Both the position numbers and the translations under genes were made by a program. The notes beneath the pieces are model-generated. The model saw only the letters and a program-made list of their open reading frames with translations, was not told the DNA's origin and made no database searches. A DNA stretch of 61,424 bases from a virus: the IMG/VR virus record IMGVR_UViG_3300028840_003815, positions 1 to 61,424 of that record. One strand, written 5' to 3'. Within the stretch, counting starts at the first letter, position 1. Each line of letters begins with the position of its first letter. Of the stretch, positions 46,137 through 54,310 are shown in pieces.

Positions 46137-46553
46137 ATGCCAGAAACACCTAAAAAAAACGGTAGACCGTATAAAGTAATTGATAAAGATGAATTTGAAA
46201 AACTTTGCATGATTCAATGCACAAAACTTGAGATGTGCGATTGGTTCTGCTGCGATGATAAAACGCTTGAGTCTTGGTGTAAACGCACGTATAATAAAGG
46301 TTTTTCCGAAATTTTTAAACAAAAAAGGGGAAAAGGCAAGATTTCACTCAGGCGGACAGGCTTTCAAATGGCTCAGGAAGTCCCGGCTGTATGGATATTT
46401 CACGCTAAGAATTTTCTTGGCATGTCTGATAAGCAGGAAATTAAGCAGGAAGTAACGCAGAAAACAGATATAGATTATTCAAAGTATACGCCTGAAGAAC
46501 TTGAACAGCTTGAAATGTTATTGAAAAAAGGTACTAATGACACGCCTGGATGA
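46137..46553 (+). CDS. Terminase small subunit
   Basis: A 138-aa protein. KDEFEKLCMIQCTKLEMCDW then FCCDDKTLESWCKRTYNKGF is a helix-turn-helix segment like the DNA-recognition part of phage small terminases; GRPYKVIDKDEFEKL leads in. C-terminal acidic tail. It overlaps TerL by 17 bases and recognises the packaging start. Confidence 0.82.
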   Translation: MPETPKKNGRPYKVIDKDEFEKLCMIQCTKLEMCDWFCCDDKTLESWCKRTYNKGFSEIFKQKRGKGKISLRRTGFQMAQEVPAVWIFHAKNFLGMSDKQEIKQEVTQKTDIDYSKYTPEELEQLEMLLKKGTNDTPG

Positions 46554-47970
46554 TCTACAAAAATTCAGATGCCAGACATCCTTATCATATTTTATCAGGC
46601 ATTTCTGGAATACGGTAGACCCATCTGACTATATTCATAACTGGCATATTGACGCTATTTGTGAACATTTACAAGCCGTGTCAGAAAGCAAAATCAGGCG
46701 GTTAATTATTAACGTACCGCCGAGACATCAAAAAAGCCTGTCCACTTGCGTATTTTGGCCTGCATGGGATTGGATAAACAGACCAGCCCGGCAATGGCTT
46801 TATTTTTCATACGCTCATGCCCTTAGCATTAGAGACTCAATAAAATGCAGACGGTTAATCGAGTCTGATAAATATCAAAAATTCTTTGGCGATGGTTTCC
46901 AGTTAATGGGAGACCAAAACACCAAAATAAAATTTGAGAATGATAAAAACGGCTGCCGGATATGTTCCTCAATTGGCGGTGTGGCGACAGGGGAAGGCGG
47001 AGACGCGATAGTTATTGACGACCCTCATAATATTAAAGATATAGAATCAGAAATTAAGAGGGAGTCTGTTTTATTGTGGTGGGATTCAGTATTAGGAACC
47101 CGTCTAAATCATCCGAAAACGGGCGCTATCGTTATCATAATGCAACGGACTCATAAAAGGGATTTAGTAGGGCATGTCCTGGAAAATGAAACCGGGTGGG
47201 AACATCTTATGCTGCCTGAAAGATATGAAAGCAATCACCCCTTCATAAGTCATACATCTTTAGGCTTTGTAGATAAGCGGAATGAAGGTGAACTCTTATG
47301 GCCTGACAGGTTTGGAGCTTCTGAAATTGCTGAAATAAATAAGCGGCTTGGTTCTTACGGAGTCGCAGGACAAAAGCAGCAACGCCCCTCCCCTCGTGGC
47401 GGCGGAATGATAAAGCTTGCATGGTTTAAAAGTTCAAGATATAAAGCCTTGCCTGTCAAATTCAATAGAATAATTCAATCATGGGATACAGCGCAAAAAG
47501 TTAAAGAGATAAACGATTATTCTGTCTGTACTACGTGGGGGGAACTGGCAGATGGGCGGATATTTCTTATTGATGTATTCAGAAAAAAGCTTGAATATCC
47601 TGAATTAAAGCGGGCAGTGCAAATGTTATTCGATAAATACAAACCTGCTGCTACACTTATTGAAGACAAGGGAAGCGGAACTACACTAATTCAGGATTTA
47701 AAATATAAAGTAAAAGCTATTGCCATTGAGCCAAAAGGCAATAAAGCTTACAGACTTGACTCTGTTCTCCGTGCGGATGCTGAAACGCCCACGCTTGAAA
47801 GCGGTGCGGTATGGCTGCCTGAGAGCGCAACATGGCTTTTAGAATTTGAATCTGAATTAGAAGCATTCCCCAATGCAGCCCATGACGATCAGATTGACAG
47901 TATGACTCAATATCTCAACTGGAAAAACAGGGGTGTGAAATACCGGAAGCGAAAGCAGAAAGGCTTTTGA
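46537..47970 (+). CDS. terL: Terminase large subunit
   Basis: A 477-aa protein. The ATPase Walker A-like LIINVPPRHQKSLSTCVFWP (about 57-76), Walker B-type DAIVIDDPHNIKD (about 148-160), and C-terminal nuclease acids IIQSWDTAQKVK (about 313), TLIEDKGSGTTLIQDL and NAAHDDQIDSMTQYL (about 445) are all visible. It pumps DNA into the head and cuts it. Family resembles headful-type TerL, consistent with circular permutation. Confidence 0.95.
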   Translation: MTRLDDLQKFRCQTSLSYFIRHFWNTVDPSDYIHNWHIDAICEHLQAVSESKIRRLIINVPPRHQKSLSTCVFWPAWDWINRPARQWLYFSYAHALSIRDSIKCRRLIESDKYQKFFGDGFQLMGDQNTKIKFENDKNGCRICSSIGGVATGEGGDAIVIDDPHNIKDIESEIKRESVLLWWDSVLGTRLNHPKTGAIVIIMQRTHKRDLVGHVLENETGWEHLMLPERYESNHPFISHTSLGFVDKRNEGELLWPDRFGASEIAEINKRLGSYGVAGQKQQRPSPRGGGMIKLAWFKSSRYKALPVKFNRIIQSWDTAQKVKEINDYSVCTTWGELADGRIFLIDVFRKKLEYPELKRAVQMLFDKYKPAATLIEDKGSGTTLIQDLKYKVKAIAIEPKGNKAYRLDSVLRADAETPTLESGAVWLPESATWLLEFESELEAFPNAAHDDQIDSMTQYLNWKNRGVKYRKRKQKGF

Positions 47971-47971
47971 T

Positions 47972-48283
47972 ATGAATAAGGTTTTGAATGATAAAACTAT
48001 CAGGTTATGTGGACAAGATATTGAAATAGTATGTAATGACCCAAAAGAATGGGCCAATGGAGGCATGGGTCAATGTTCTGAAAAGCAGTGCAAAATTTTA
48101 GTTCATTCTGCAATGGTAAAATCTGCAATAGATTCAACAATTTTACATGAAATAGTTCATCTGATACTTAATTTTAATGGATTCCATAATGAATCAGCCA
48201 ATGAGCAACTTGTATCAGTGTTAGGCAATTCATTTCTTGCATTAATAAGAGATAATCCAGAGTTTATCAAGGATTTGATATGA
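47972..48283 (+). CDS. Small HExxH metalloprotease-like protein
   Basis: A 103-aa protein. AIDSTILHEIVHLILNFNGF holds HEIVH, with a following Glu in NESANEQLVSVLGN; together they can bind zinc as in minimal metallopeptidases. No other domain. It is between terL and portal with overlapping ends. It could process capsid or be an ImmA-like host-repressor protease; inference from motif only. Confidence 0.65.
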   Translation: MNKVLNDKTIRLCGQDIEIVCNDPKEWANGGMGQCSEKQCKILVHSAMVKSAIDSTILHEIVHLILNFNGFHNESANEQLVSVLGNSFLALIRDNPEFIKDLI

Positions 48284-49701
48284 ATAAAGAACAACTTTTA
48301 GCAACAGATTCTTATTATGATAGTCATATTGACACTTGGCAATATTTACAGGCTGCGTATGATGGTGCGAAAGCCCTTGTTGAATATGGGATATTGGAAG
48401 GATTTAAAGAGCCTGAACAGTATAAAAAGAACGGCGCTGTGTATGGATATGAATACACAAGCCGGATAAATAAAATATTAACTGGCTTTATCGCAAATTC
48501 AAAATTTATAAACGATTATGGCAAACTTTCAGATGACGAAATGTTTCAAAACTTTATGCAGGATTGCGATTTATACGGAACTGATTTTAATCTTTGGTTC
48601 AATGAACGCCGGGAAGTAGTTTCTTATATGGGGCATATCGGAATAGTAGTTGACATGCCTGTTGAACCAACGGGAGAAGGCAATCTTCAGGCTCAAAAAG
48701 ATTTAGGGATTTATCCTTATTTATCGAGCTATGACCCTGTTAATATTTTGGAAATGCAGATAAGCAGAAATCCGCAAACAAATAGACCCTTTTTTAGTAA
48801 AGTAAAATTGAGGGAATATAATCCTGATAGAGTAATTATTTTAACACCGGAAAAAATAGAAAAATATTCAATTCCCATTGAAGATGATGAAGAAGCGGAA
48901 CAGTTAAATGCCGGGAATGATATTAATAAATTGGGTGTTATCCCTTTTTTCCTTTTTATCAATGACAAAAAGCCCGGAACTCTGGAAACAAAATCAAGTG
49001 TCAGGGGTATCGCAGATATAGACGTGTCTCTTATAAAGGATGGATTAAAATCTGAAAAAGTTTTGTTTAATGCTGCATTCCCGGCGCTGGTAATGGCTGC
49101 TGATAGGGATGACCCAACCCTTAGTGAGCAGACAATGGAAAAGGGCGTGAATCAGCTTTTAACGGAAACTCCTGAAACAAAAGGCATTCATAGATGGATT
49201 TCTTCAGAGGCTTGGAGTGCAATACAGCCCATTTTAGCCTCAACAGATGATAAGCGGCGTGAAATTTACTTAATGGCTAATCTGGGGGCGATTCTGCAAT
49301 CAACAAGCAATGAAGCCAGGAGCGGTGAGAGTTTAAAACAGTCATTCAGATATTTAGAGGGAAGCTTGGCACGGATGGTTTCTAATGAGTTAGAGGCAAG
49401 AAGAAATGTTTTCAGGTATTGGTTATTATGGTTAAATCGGCTTGATGAATTTCAAGAAATATCCATAGGACATGATGGGGATTTCGATATTGAGAGCATG
49501 ATTTCTTCTATGGACGATATTCTTGTTGAGCAGTCATTACTGCAAGCCTCCCCAACTGCTCAAAAAGAATTATCTAAAAAGATTGTAAACATTGGGACTT
49601 TAAAGACTTTGGATTTGTCTACAATATCAATTATTAATGATGAAATTGACAATTTTAAAATTGGCCTGGATGAGAATATCCAAAACGAAACCTCTCAATA
49701 A
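48280..49701 (+). CDS. Portal protein (DUF4055-like)
   Basis: A 473-aa acidic protein located directly after terL and before the scaffold and capsid genes. N-terminus (LQAAYDGAKALVEYGILEGF), central stem-like segments (LGVIPFFLFINDKKPG, GIADIDVSLIKDGLKSEKVL) and C-terminal helices (LARMVSNELEARRNVFRYWL) fit the DUF4055 portal family. Portals form the dodecameric DNA channel at one vertex. Confidence 0.85.
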   Translation: MNKEQLLATDSYYDSHIDTWQYLQAAYDGAKALVEYGILEGFKEPEQYKKNGAVYGYEYTSRINKILTGFIANSKFINDYGKLSDDEMFQNFMQDCDLYGTDFNLWFNERREVVSYMGHIGIVVDMPVEPTGEGNLQAQKDLGIYPYLSSYDPVNILEMQISRNPQTNRPFFSKVKLREYNPDRVIILTPEKIEKYSIPIEDDEEAEQLNAGNDINKLGVIPFFLFINDKKPGTLETKSSVRGIADIDVSLIKDGLKSEKVLFNAAFPALVMAADRDDPTLSEQTMEKGVNQLLTETPETKGIHRWISSEAWSAIQPILASTDDKRREIYLMANLGAILQSTSNEARSGESLKQSFRYLEGSLARMVSNELEARRNVFRYWLLWLNRLDEFQEISIGHDGDFDIESMISSMDDILVEQSLLQASPTAQKELSKKIVNIGTLKTLDLSTISIINDEIDNFKIGLDENIQNETSQ

Positions 49702-49957
49702 TGCTTGTTCTTACTAAAGCTTCTGCAATTTCAGAAGCTTTTAAAATCTCAAATCTTGGTAGACACATTTTTTTATGACAGCCAGTTTTTAAATCTTTCT
49801 GTTTTGAAAATGATTTTAAAAGTTGTGTTCTGAATGTAAACCCCGCTTTCCTGCCTTTTTTTCCGGCTTGAGCCAAACAGATTAAGCAATCTGCTTTTTT
49901 GGGTACAAACGGATTAATAAGTGGGAGTCTTATCGCCTGTTTCTCTAAAAGTGTCAT
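49655..49957 (-). CDS. Small Cys-containing protein on minus strand
   Basis: A 100-aa basic protein with an AAAGGAGAAAAT ribosome site. ADCLICLAQAGKKGRKAGFT gives one CxxC. It is the third gene of a minus-strand island within the late operon and its end overlaps the portal end by 47 bases. Function unknown. Confidence 0.6.
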   Translation of the reverse strand: MTLLEKQAIRLPLINPFVPKKADCLICLAQAGKKGRKAGFTFRTQLLKSFSKQKDLKTGCHKKMCLPRFEILKASEIAEALVRTSIIERFRFGYSHPGQF

Positions 49958-50118
49958 ATTTTCTCCTTTGATAATACATGTTTTGGCAAATGTATATTTG
50001 TCAAAGAAAACTTGTTTTCAGGATTTTCTTTGACATTTTTGGTTATGGCTATATCAAACCAATGTTTTACCCTATCTCTGTTTGGTACGGTACAATTTGA
50101 ATCATCATGAATTGTCAT
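49954..50118 (-). CDS. Small unknown protein (54 aa) on minus strand
   Basis: A short frame MTIHDDSNCTVPNRDRVKHW then FDIAITKNVKENPENKFSLT, ending in an ATGA overlap with the next gene. AGGAGG lies four bases before the ATG (a second Met is three bases further up). Position between two genes of the island supports it. Function unknown. Confidence 0.55.
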   Translation of the reverse strand: MTIHDDSNCTVPNRDRVKHWFDIAITKNVKENPENKFSLTNIHLPKHVLSKEKI

Positions 50119-50575
50119 CATGCCTCCTTATTTCAGTTATAGCTATACCAGACCAACTACTTACGCTATCTATATCTTTTGTGTACATGTCGGAAAGTAT
50201 TGATATAGATTTGTCTATGCTAAAACCAACCCTTAATAATAATTCTACATCCTCTGCAACCTGTTTAACAGGTAAACGAGTTTGAGAAGCCAAAGTTTTG
50301 ATTTTATCAATTATTTGTGTAATTTCATCCCTAACTGCCTCAGTATTCCGCATCTGGTCATCAAAATCTGTAACCGGTTCAATCTCAAAAATAAATCGCT
50401 TATCTGCCTGATTATTTTTCTCTGGAAAAGATATATTCTTTTCAAAGATTAAATTTTTTAAAGGTGCTGGTTCAAACCTTTCAAAGAGATTGTTAAAAAC
50501 ATAACCTGTTGCAAAAATCTTTATTTTTATTTCTTTTTGATCTTTATCTAATTCAATCTGAAAATTATTACTCAT
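50105..50575 (-). CDS. Unknown protein (156 aa) on minus strand
   Basis: Starts at the ATG behind GAAAGGAGAAAGT. N-terminal beta part (FQIELDKDQKEIKIKIFATG), C-terminal helices (AVRDEITQIIDKIKTLASQT, VAEDVELLLRVGFSIDKSIS). First gene of the minus-strand island, with its own promoter. It may be a moron-type gene; the function is not recognised. Confidence 0.62.
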   Translation of the reverse strand: MSNNFQIELDKDQKEIKIKIFATGYVFNNLFERFEPAPLKNLIFEKNISFPEKNNQADKRFIFEIEPVTDFDDQMRNTEAVRDEITQIIDKIKTLASQTRLPVKQVAEDVELLLRVGFSIDKSISILSDMYTKDIDSVSSWSGIAITEIRRHDDNS

Positions 50576-50595
50576 ACTTTCTCCTTTCTTTATAA

Positions 50596-50624
50596 TTATT
50601 ACCAAAAAAATATAATTAAGTCAA
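50596..50624 (-). promoter_or_regulatory. Promoter of the minus-strand island
   Basis: Minus-strand TTGACT, 17 bp, TAATAA, about 21 bp upstream of the start at 50575. Confidence 0.6.
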
Positions 50625-50632
50625 TAAAAAGC

Positions 50633-50662
50633 TTGACATGGTATTTTATTGTATAGTACACT
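50633..50662 (+). promoter_or_regulatory. Promoter for the capsid genes
   Basis: TTGACA, 18 bp, TACACT (weaker -10), about 75 bp before the scaffold ATG; divergent from 50596-50624. Confidence 0.5.
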
Positions 50663-50735
50663 TTACACATTGTACTAATACACTTTAATTTAAAAAGGCG
50701 TGATGCCTAACACACTTTTAAAAAGGGAGGGCGAG

Positions 50736-51545
50736 ATGCCCTGGAATTTTGATGACAACGGAAATTTTGTAAAGGATGAGTCGGGTAATCCCGTCTGGAT
50801 AGACGAAACCGACAAAACAGAAAAAGCTGTAAATCCTGAAGCTTATTTCAAGAAAATTTCTGAATTAAATAAAGAGTCAATGAACCACAGGCTTAAAGCC
50901 AAAGAAGTACAGGAAGCTTTTGAACAATTCAAAACGCAATATAAAGACCTTGACGACCCGGAACAAGCCTTGAAAGCCCTTGAAACTGTTAAGAATCTGA
51001 AAGATGGGGATTTTTTGAAGGCAGACCAGGTTGACGCTCTGAAAGAAAAAATCCGCCGTGAGTTTGCGGAATCTTACGAGTCTAAAATAAAAGAGACTTC
51101 AGAGACGTATAAATCTCAAGTTGAAAAATATAAAAAGAAATCTGACACTCTTGAATATGAAATTGAGCAGGGGATGAAAGAGCGTGCTATCGCAAATTCT
51201 TTGCAGTCAGGCGTTTTGAAATCAAAAACAACCCTGGGAAACCTTCGTGCCGGAATGGGATATTTTGGCGACAGGTTTAAAAGAGACCCTGAAACCGGTA
51301 AAATGGTCGGGTATCACTGGAACTCTGACAGAAAGATTATTTCTACAAATACAGAAAATGCAGGCGAACCGGCTGACATGGAAACATGTTTAAAAGTGCT
51401 GTATGAAACAGACACATTTAAAGACGGGATTTCAAAAGAAATTCCCGGCGGTGCTGGCAGTACAGGAGGACACGGAACGCCTACAAAAGAGGGAGCCGTT
51501 TCAACTGAGGAGTGGATAAGCGGACTCGGCTTTGACGGTTCTTAA
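50736..51545 (+). CDS. Scaffolding protein
   Basis: A 269-aa charged, helical protein (ELNKESMNHRLKAKEVQEAF, KIKETSETYKSQVEKYKKKS) with a flexible C-terminus, located before the major capsid gene. This is typical of phage scaffolds that shape the procapsid. Start at 50736 has GGGAGG five bases before it; an upstream GTG at 50700 lacks one. Confidence 0.75.
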   Translation: MPWNFDDNGNFVKDESGNPVWIDETDKTEKAVNPEAYFKKISELNKESMNHRLKAKEVQEAFEQFKTQYKDLDDPEQALKALETVKNLKDGDFLKADQVDALKEKIRREFAESYESKIKETSETYKSQVEKYKKKSDTLEYEIEQGMKERAIANSLQSGVLKSKTTLGNLRAGMGYFGDRFKRDPETGKMVGYHWNSDRKIISTNTENAGEPADMETCLKVLYETDTFKDGISKEIPGGAGSTGGHGTPTKEGAVSTEEWISGLGFDGS

Positions 51546-51556
51546 TAGGAAAAAAT

Positions 51557-52459
51557 ATGGCAACATTACCAGAACTTTCTAATTTATACGCAAAAAAGCA
51601 GCCTCATCAGGTTGATTATTTAACAGAAAATGCACCGCTTTTAGCGATGTTTCCTTTTGAAAAAGCATCGCACGGGCTTTGGAATGCTTATGAAGAAATA
51701 AAAGATGTTAAAGGAGCATCTTTTGTCGAGATGGATGCTCCCCTTCCCACTGTTTCTGCGGAGTCAGAATTGAAACAGTTTAGTTTGCAGGTTATGGGGG
51801 GGCAAATCGAAGTAGGGGAAGATAAAGCGAAAATGTTTGGCGGTGCTGCAAAGTATTTTGCAACTAAAATGCCAGCCGTACTGAGAAAATCCGGTCAAAG
51901 TGCTGAAAGTGCTATTTTACACGATACAATCCGGGCGTATGCTATTGCAACTGGGAATGTGATTGAACCAGCGGACGCCGCAGGTGATGCAAACTACACA
52001 ATTTTATGCGTAAGATTTGTATCAGGAGAAACGACAGGACTTTACAGCCCGGATGGATTCAAAAACGGAGCGACTCTTGACGCTATGGCTCTGAATAGCG
52101 GGGCTTTGTATAAAAACGAAGATGGTATTAATGTTTACGGAATGAGGCTTAAAGGGTATTTTGGCTTTCAGATAGCCAACCCGAAAACTGTATCAGCAAT
52201 TGTCAATGTTAAGAAAACAAAACAGCCCACAGCAGATCAGCTGGATGAACTTATTGAAATGGCGAGGGGAACATCCGGTTCTACTTATATAATGTGTCAT
52301 CCAGCGGTCAAAAGCATGTTGTATAAGCTGAAAAATGCTAAAATGACAACAGTTCCGAATGATAAAAATATCAATAACATGATTGAGATGTGGAATGACA
52401 TCCCCATTTTGACTTCATACAACTTTGCAAACGGCACTGAAGTGGATGTGGCTATCTAA
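51557..52459 (+). CDS. Major capsid protein
   Basis: A 300-aa protein. NLYAKKQPHQVDYLTENAPL (N-arm), GASFVEMDAPLPTVSAESEL, GGQIEVGEDKAKMFGGAAKY and FGFQIANPKTVSAIVNVKKT, then SGSTYIMCHPAVKSMLYKLK fit a HK97-fold major capsid of the small-genome siphovirus type. Size (about 33 kDa) and position after scaffold support it. Forms the icosahedral shell. Confidence 0.82.
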   Translation: MATLPELSNLYAKKQPHQVDYLTENAPLLAMFPFEKASHGLWNAYEEIKDVKGASFVEMDAPLPTVSAESELKQFSLQVMGGQIEVGEDKAKMFGGAAKYFATKMPAVLRKSGQSAESAILHDTIRAYAIATGNVIEPADAAGDANYTILCVRFVSGETTGLYSPDGFKNGATLDAMALNSGALYKNEDGINVYGMRLKGYFGFQIANPKTVSAIVNVKKTKQPTADQLDELIEMARGTSGSTYIMCHPAVKSMLYKLKNAKMTTVPNDKNINNMIEMWNDIPILTSYNFANGTEVDVAI

Positions 52460-52471
52460 GGAGTTTTTATT

Positions 52472-52882
52472 ATGTATAATCATACTGTTAAGGATTATGA
52501 CGGTTATCTTGCAAAAGATCAGACAGTGCCTCAAAATGATACAGCAGACGGGAACGGCGGAGGGTTAAAACTTTCCGGGACTATGGGAGGTATTGAAGTC
52601 GTTGCAGTCGTTGGCTCTGTAAAGCTTGATCTGGCAGACACAAAAGTTATGACTATCAAACTTCAGCAAAGCTCTGATGACGGTGATGCTGATGCGTATA
52701 CAGACTTGCATACATTGTATACAGTTACAGCAGCCGGTGCTACTTCAGTAGCTATCGGAACAGAATTAGGACGTTTTGTAATCCCCTCCAATGCTGAGAC
52801 GTATATAAAAGCAACTATTACAAATGATGATATAGCCGCAACCGGGAAAGTGGAAATTTATCCGCATTACCTGCCGAGATAA
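52472..52882 (+). CDS. Capsid decoration-like protein
   Basis: A 136-aa Gly/Asp/Ala-rich beta protein (TADGNGGGLKLSGTMGGIEV, MTIKLQQSSDDGDADAYTDL) ending YPHYLPR. Position right after the major capsid and a Bbp16-like pattern suggest a decoration or cement protein. AAGGAG precedes the start. Confidence 0.65.
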   Translation: MYNHTVKDYDGYLAKDQTVPQNDTADGNGGGLKLSGTMGGIEVVAVVGSVKLDLADTKVMTIKLQQSSDDGDADAYTDLHTLYTVTAAGATSVAIGTELGRFVIPSNAETYIKATITNDDIAATGKVEIYPHYLPR

Positions 52883-52884
52883 TC

Positions 52885-53493
52885 ATGAGATATTGTAATG
52901 ATTCCGATATAGAAAAAATAAGAGAGTCAGCATTGTCAAATTTGACAATTGACTCTTTACAGCCGGAAGATTTTCAAAAAATGGCCGGGCAGAATATCGA
53001 AATGGATTTAGTTTCATTATGGTATTCAGGAACAGACCCATTTAACGCCCGGCTCTTACCCTATTCTTTTGATTACGATTATAAACAAAGAGTTTCAGTT
53101 GTGTCGATAGGAGAACGAGTTGATAAAAAAGGAATTATTTATGAAAAAATAAATTCAGATTTATCAATAAATTATCTTACTGATACAGACTTTACAGATA
53201 CGGATAACTGGAAAAAAATTGAATGTACTTTTCCGGCATTATTCCGGGACTTGGCTGCATATCAAACTTTATTTTTAATATATCGTTATCAGGCAGGGGA
53301 TTCCGAAACGGAAAACACTTTTGAACGGCAAAGGGATTATTTTTTAGAAGCATATCGTAATGAGTTAGCCAGAATACTTGAAATCGGAATTGATTATGAT
53401 CTGGATGAATCCGGGGTTATCGATACTGATAATGAAAAACGAATAATTTCTAATAAGGTACGCCCTGCATTGCAGAGCGTAACGGTTTGGTAA
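52885..53493 (+). CDS. Head-tail adaptor protein
   Basis: A 202-aa protein. SDIEKIRESALSNLTIDSLQ, NIEMDLVSLWYSGTDPFNAR, RDLAAYQTLFLIYRYQAGDS. Helical ends and length fit a head-tail connector; precise family not recalled. The last 45 bases are repeated downstream (53884-53931). Confidence 0.65.
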   Translation: MRYCNDSDIEKIRESALSNLTIDSLQPEDFQKMAGQNIEMDLVSLWYSGTDPFNARLLPYSFDYDYKQRVSVVSIGERVDKKGIIYEKINSDLSINYLTDTDFTDTDNWKKIECTFPALFRDLAAYQTLFLIYRYQAGDSETENTFERQRDYFLEAYRNELARILEIGIDYDLDESGVIDTDNEKRIISNKVRPALQSVTVW

Positions 53494-53497
53494 AAAA
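53450..53497 (+). repeat. Direct repeat D1, copy 1
   Basis: The end of the adaptor gene; repeated at 53884-53931 with about 10% change (TACGCCCTGCATTGCAGAGC against TACGCTCTGCAATGCAGAGC). Confidence 0.85.
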
Positions 53498-53510
53498 GGA
53501 GGATTTAAAA

Positions 53511-53795
53511 ATGACTAAAAAAACATTGCATAATTCAACAGTATCGGCGGCAAAGGACAATGTGAAAGATATGGAAGTTGTAGGTAACGGTGATATGTTT
53601 CGGCTTCTCTGTAAAGCCAGTTCAAAAACAGAGGGCTGGATGAAATCTACAAAAGCTTGTGAAATACCTGGTGTGGGCTGTGTTGTTCAAGTAACAACTC
53701 AACAGGGGGAAAATGTTGCCGAGGCGGTTACTTTTGTTCCGGGGGTAACAATTTATGCTGATAAAAATAATGGCAGAAAACTTGTAAGGTTTTAA
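53511..53795 (+). CDS. Small unknown virion-region protein (94 aa), cassette X1
   Basis: ATG behind AAGGAGGATTTAAAA. HNSTVSAAKDNVKDMEVVGN ... ACEIPGVGCVVQVTTQQGEN, beta-rich. It is bounded by D1 copy 1 and D2 copy 1, while 53933-54220 is bounded by D1 copy 2 and D2 copy 2; the two products are unrelated. Function unknown. Confidence 0.65.
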   Translation: MTKKTLHNSTVSAAKDNVKDMEVVGNGDMFRLLCKASSKTEGWMKSTKACEIPGVGCVVQVTTQQGENVAEAVTFVPGVTIYADKNNGRKLVRF

Positions 53796-53884
53796 AACAA
53801 TTGCAGAAATTAATGATATATTTCAAGCTACTGAAGATAAGATTGACAGCTTATTAAAACAAACGATGCAAATATCGTTAAGTC
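53791..53884 (+). repeat. Direct repeat D2, copy 1
   Basis: A damaged copy of the start of the minor head gene (ATG changed to TTG, one A lost in an A-run); matches 54216-54310. Confidence 0.85.
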
Positions 53885-53931
53885 TAACAAGGTACGCTCT
53901 GCAATGCAGAGCGTAACGGTTTGGTGAAAAA
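53884..53931 (+). repeat. Direct repeat D1, copy 2
   Basis: Second copy of the adaptor gene end, immediately after D2 copy 1. Confidence 0.85.
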
Positions 53932-53932
53932 A

Positions 53933-54220
53933 ATGGGAATTGATTTGAAAACAGGTAGTAAAGAAGAAGTAAGAAGCCGGTTGCTTGATTGGCTTGATAA
54001 GGTTCTGAATCCTGTCAATAAAGATTTTGTTCGGATAACAGAGGATGCTTTTACTTATCGGGTTGAGTATTCAAAAAAACCTAAAATTGAAGCTGATGAT
54101 ATTAGATCAATTATAAAAAATACATCTTCTGAAACACCTATTCGGGTTTCTTATTTTGAAACTGATGAAGGCACGGTTGAAGTCTTGCATATAGAAAAAC
54201 CGGGAACCACAAGGCTTTAA
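53933..54220 (+). CDS. Small unknown protein (95 aa), cassette X2
   Basis: MGIDLKTGSKEEVRSRLLDW ... PIRVSYFETDEGTVEVLHIE. Mixed alpha/beta. No strong ribosome site, perhaps because the upstream sequence is a recombination scar. A TTG at 53921 is an alternative start. Function unknown. Confidence 0.6.
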   Translation: MGIDLKTGSKEEVRSRLLDWLDKVLNPVNKDFVRITEDAFTYRVEYSKKPKIEADDIRSIIKNTSSETPIRVSYFETDEGTVEVLHIEKPGTTRL

Positions 54221-54310
54221 AACAATGGCAGAAATCAATGACATTTTTCAAGCTACTGAAGATAAAATTGACAGCTTATTAAAAACAAACGATGCAAATA
54301 TCGTTAAGTC
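54216..54310 (+). repeat. Direct repeat D2, copy 2
   Basis: Intact version: the real start of the minor head gene. Confidence 0.85.
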
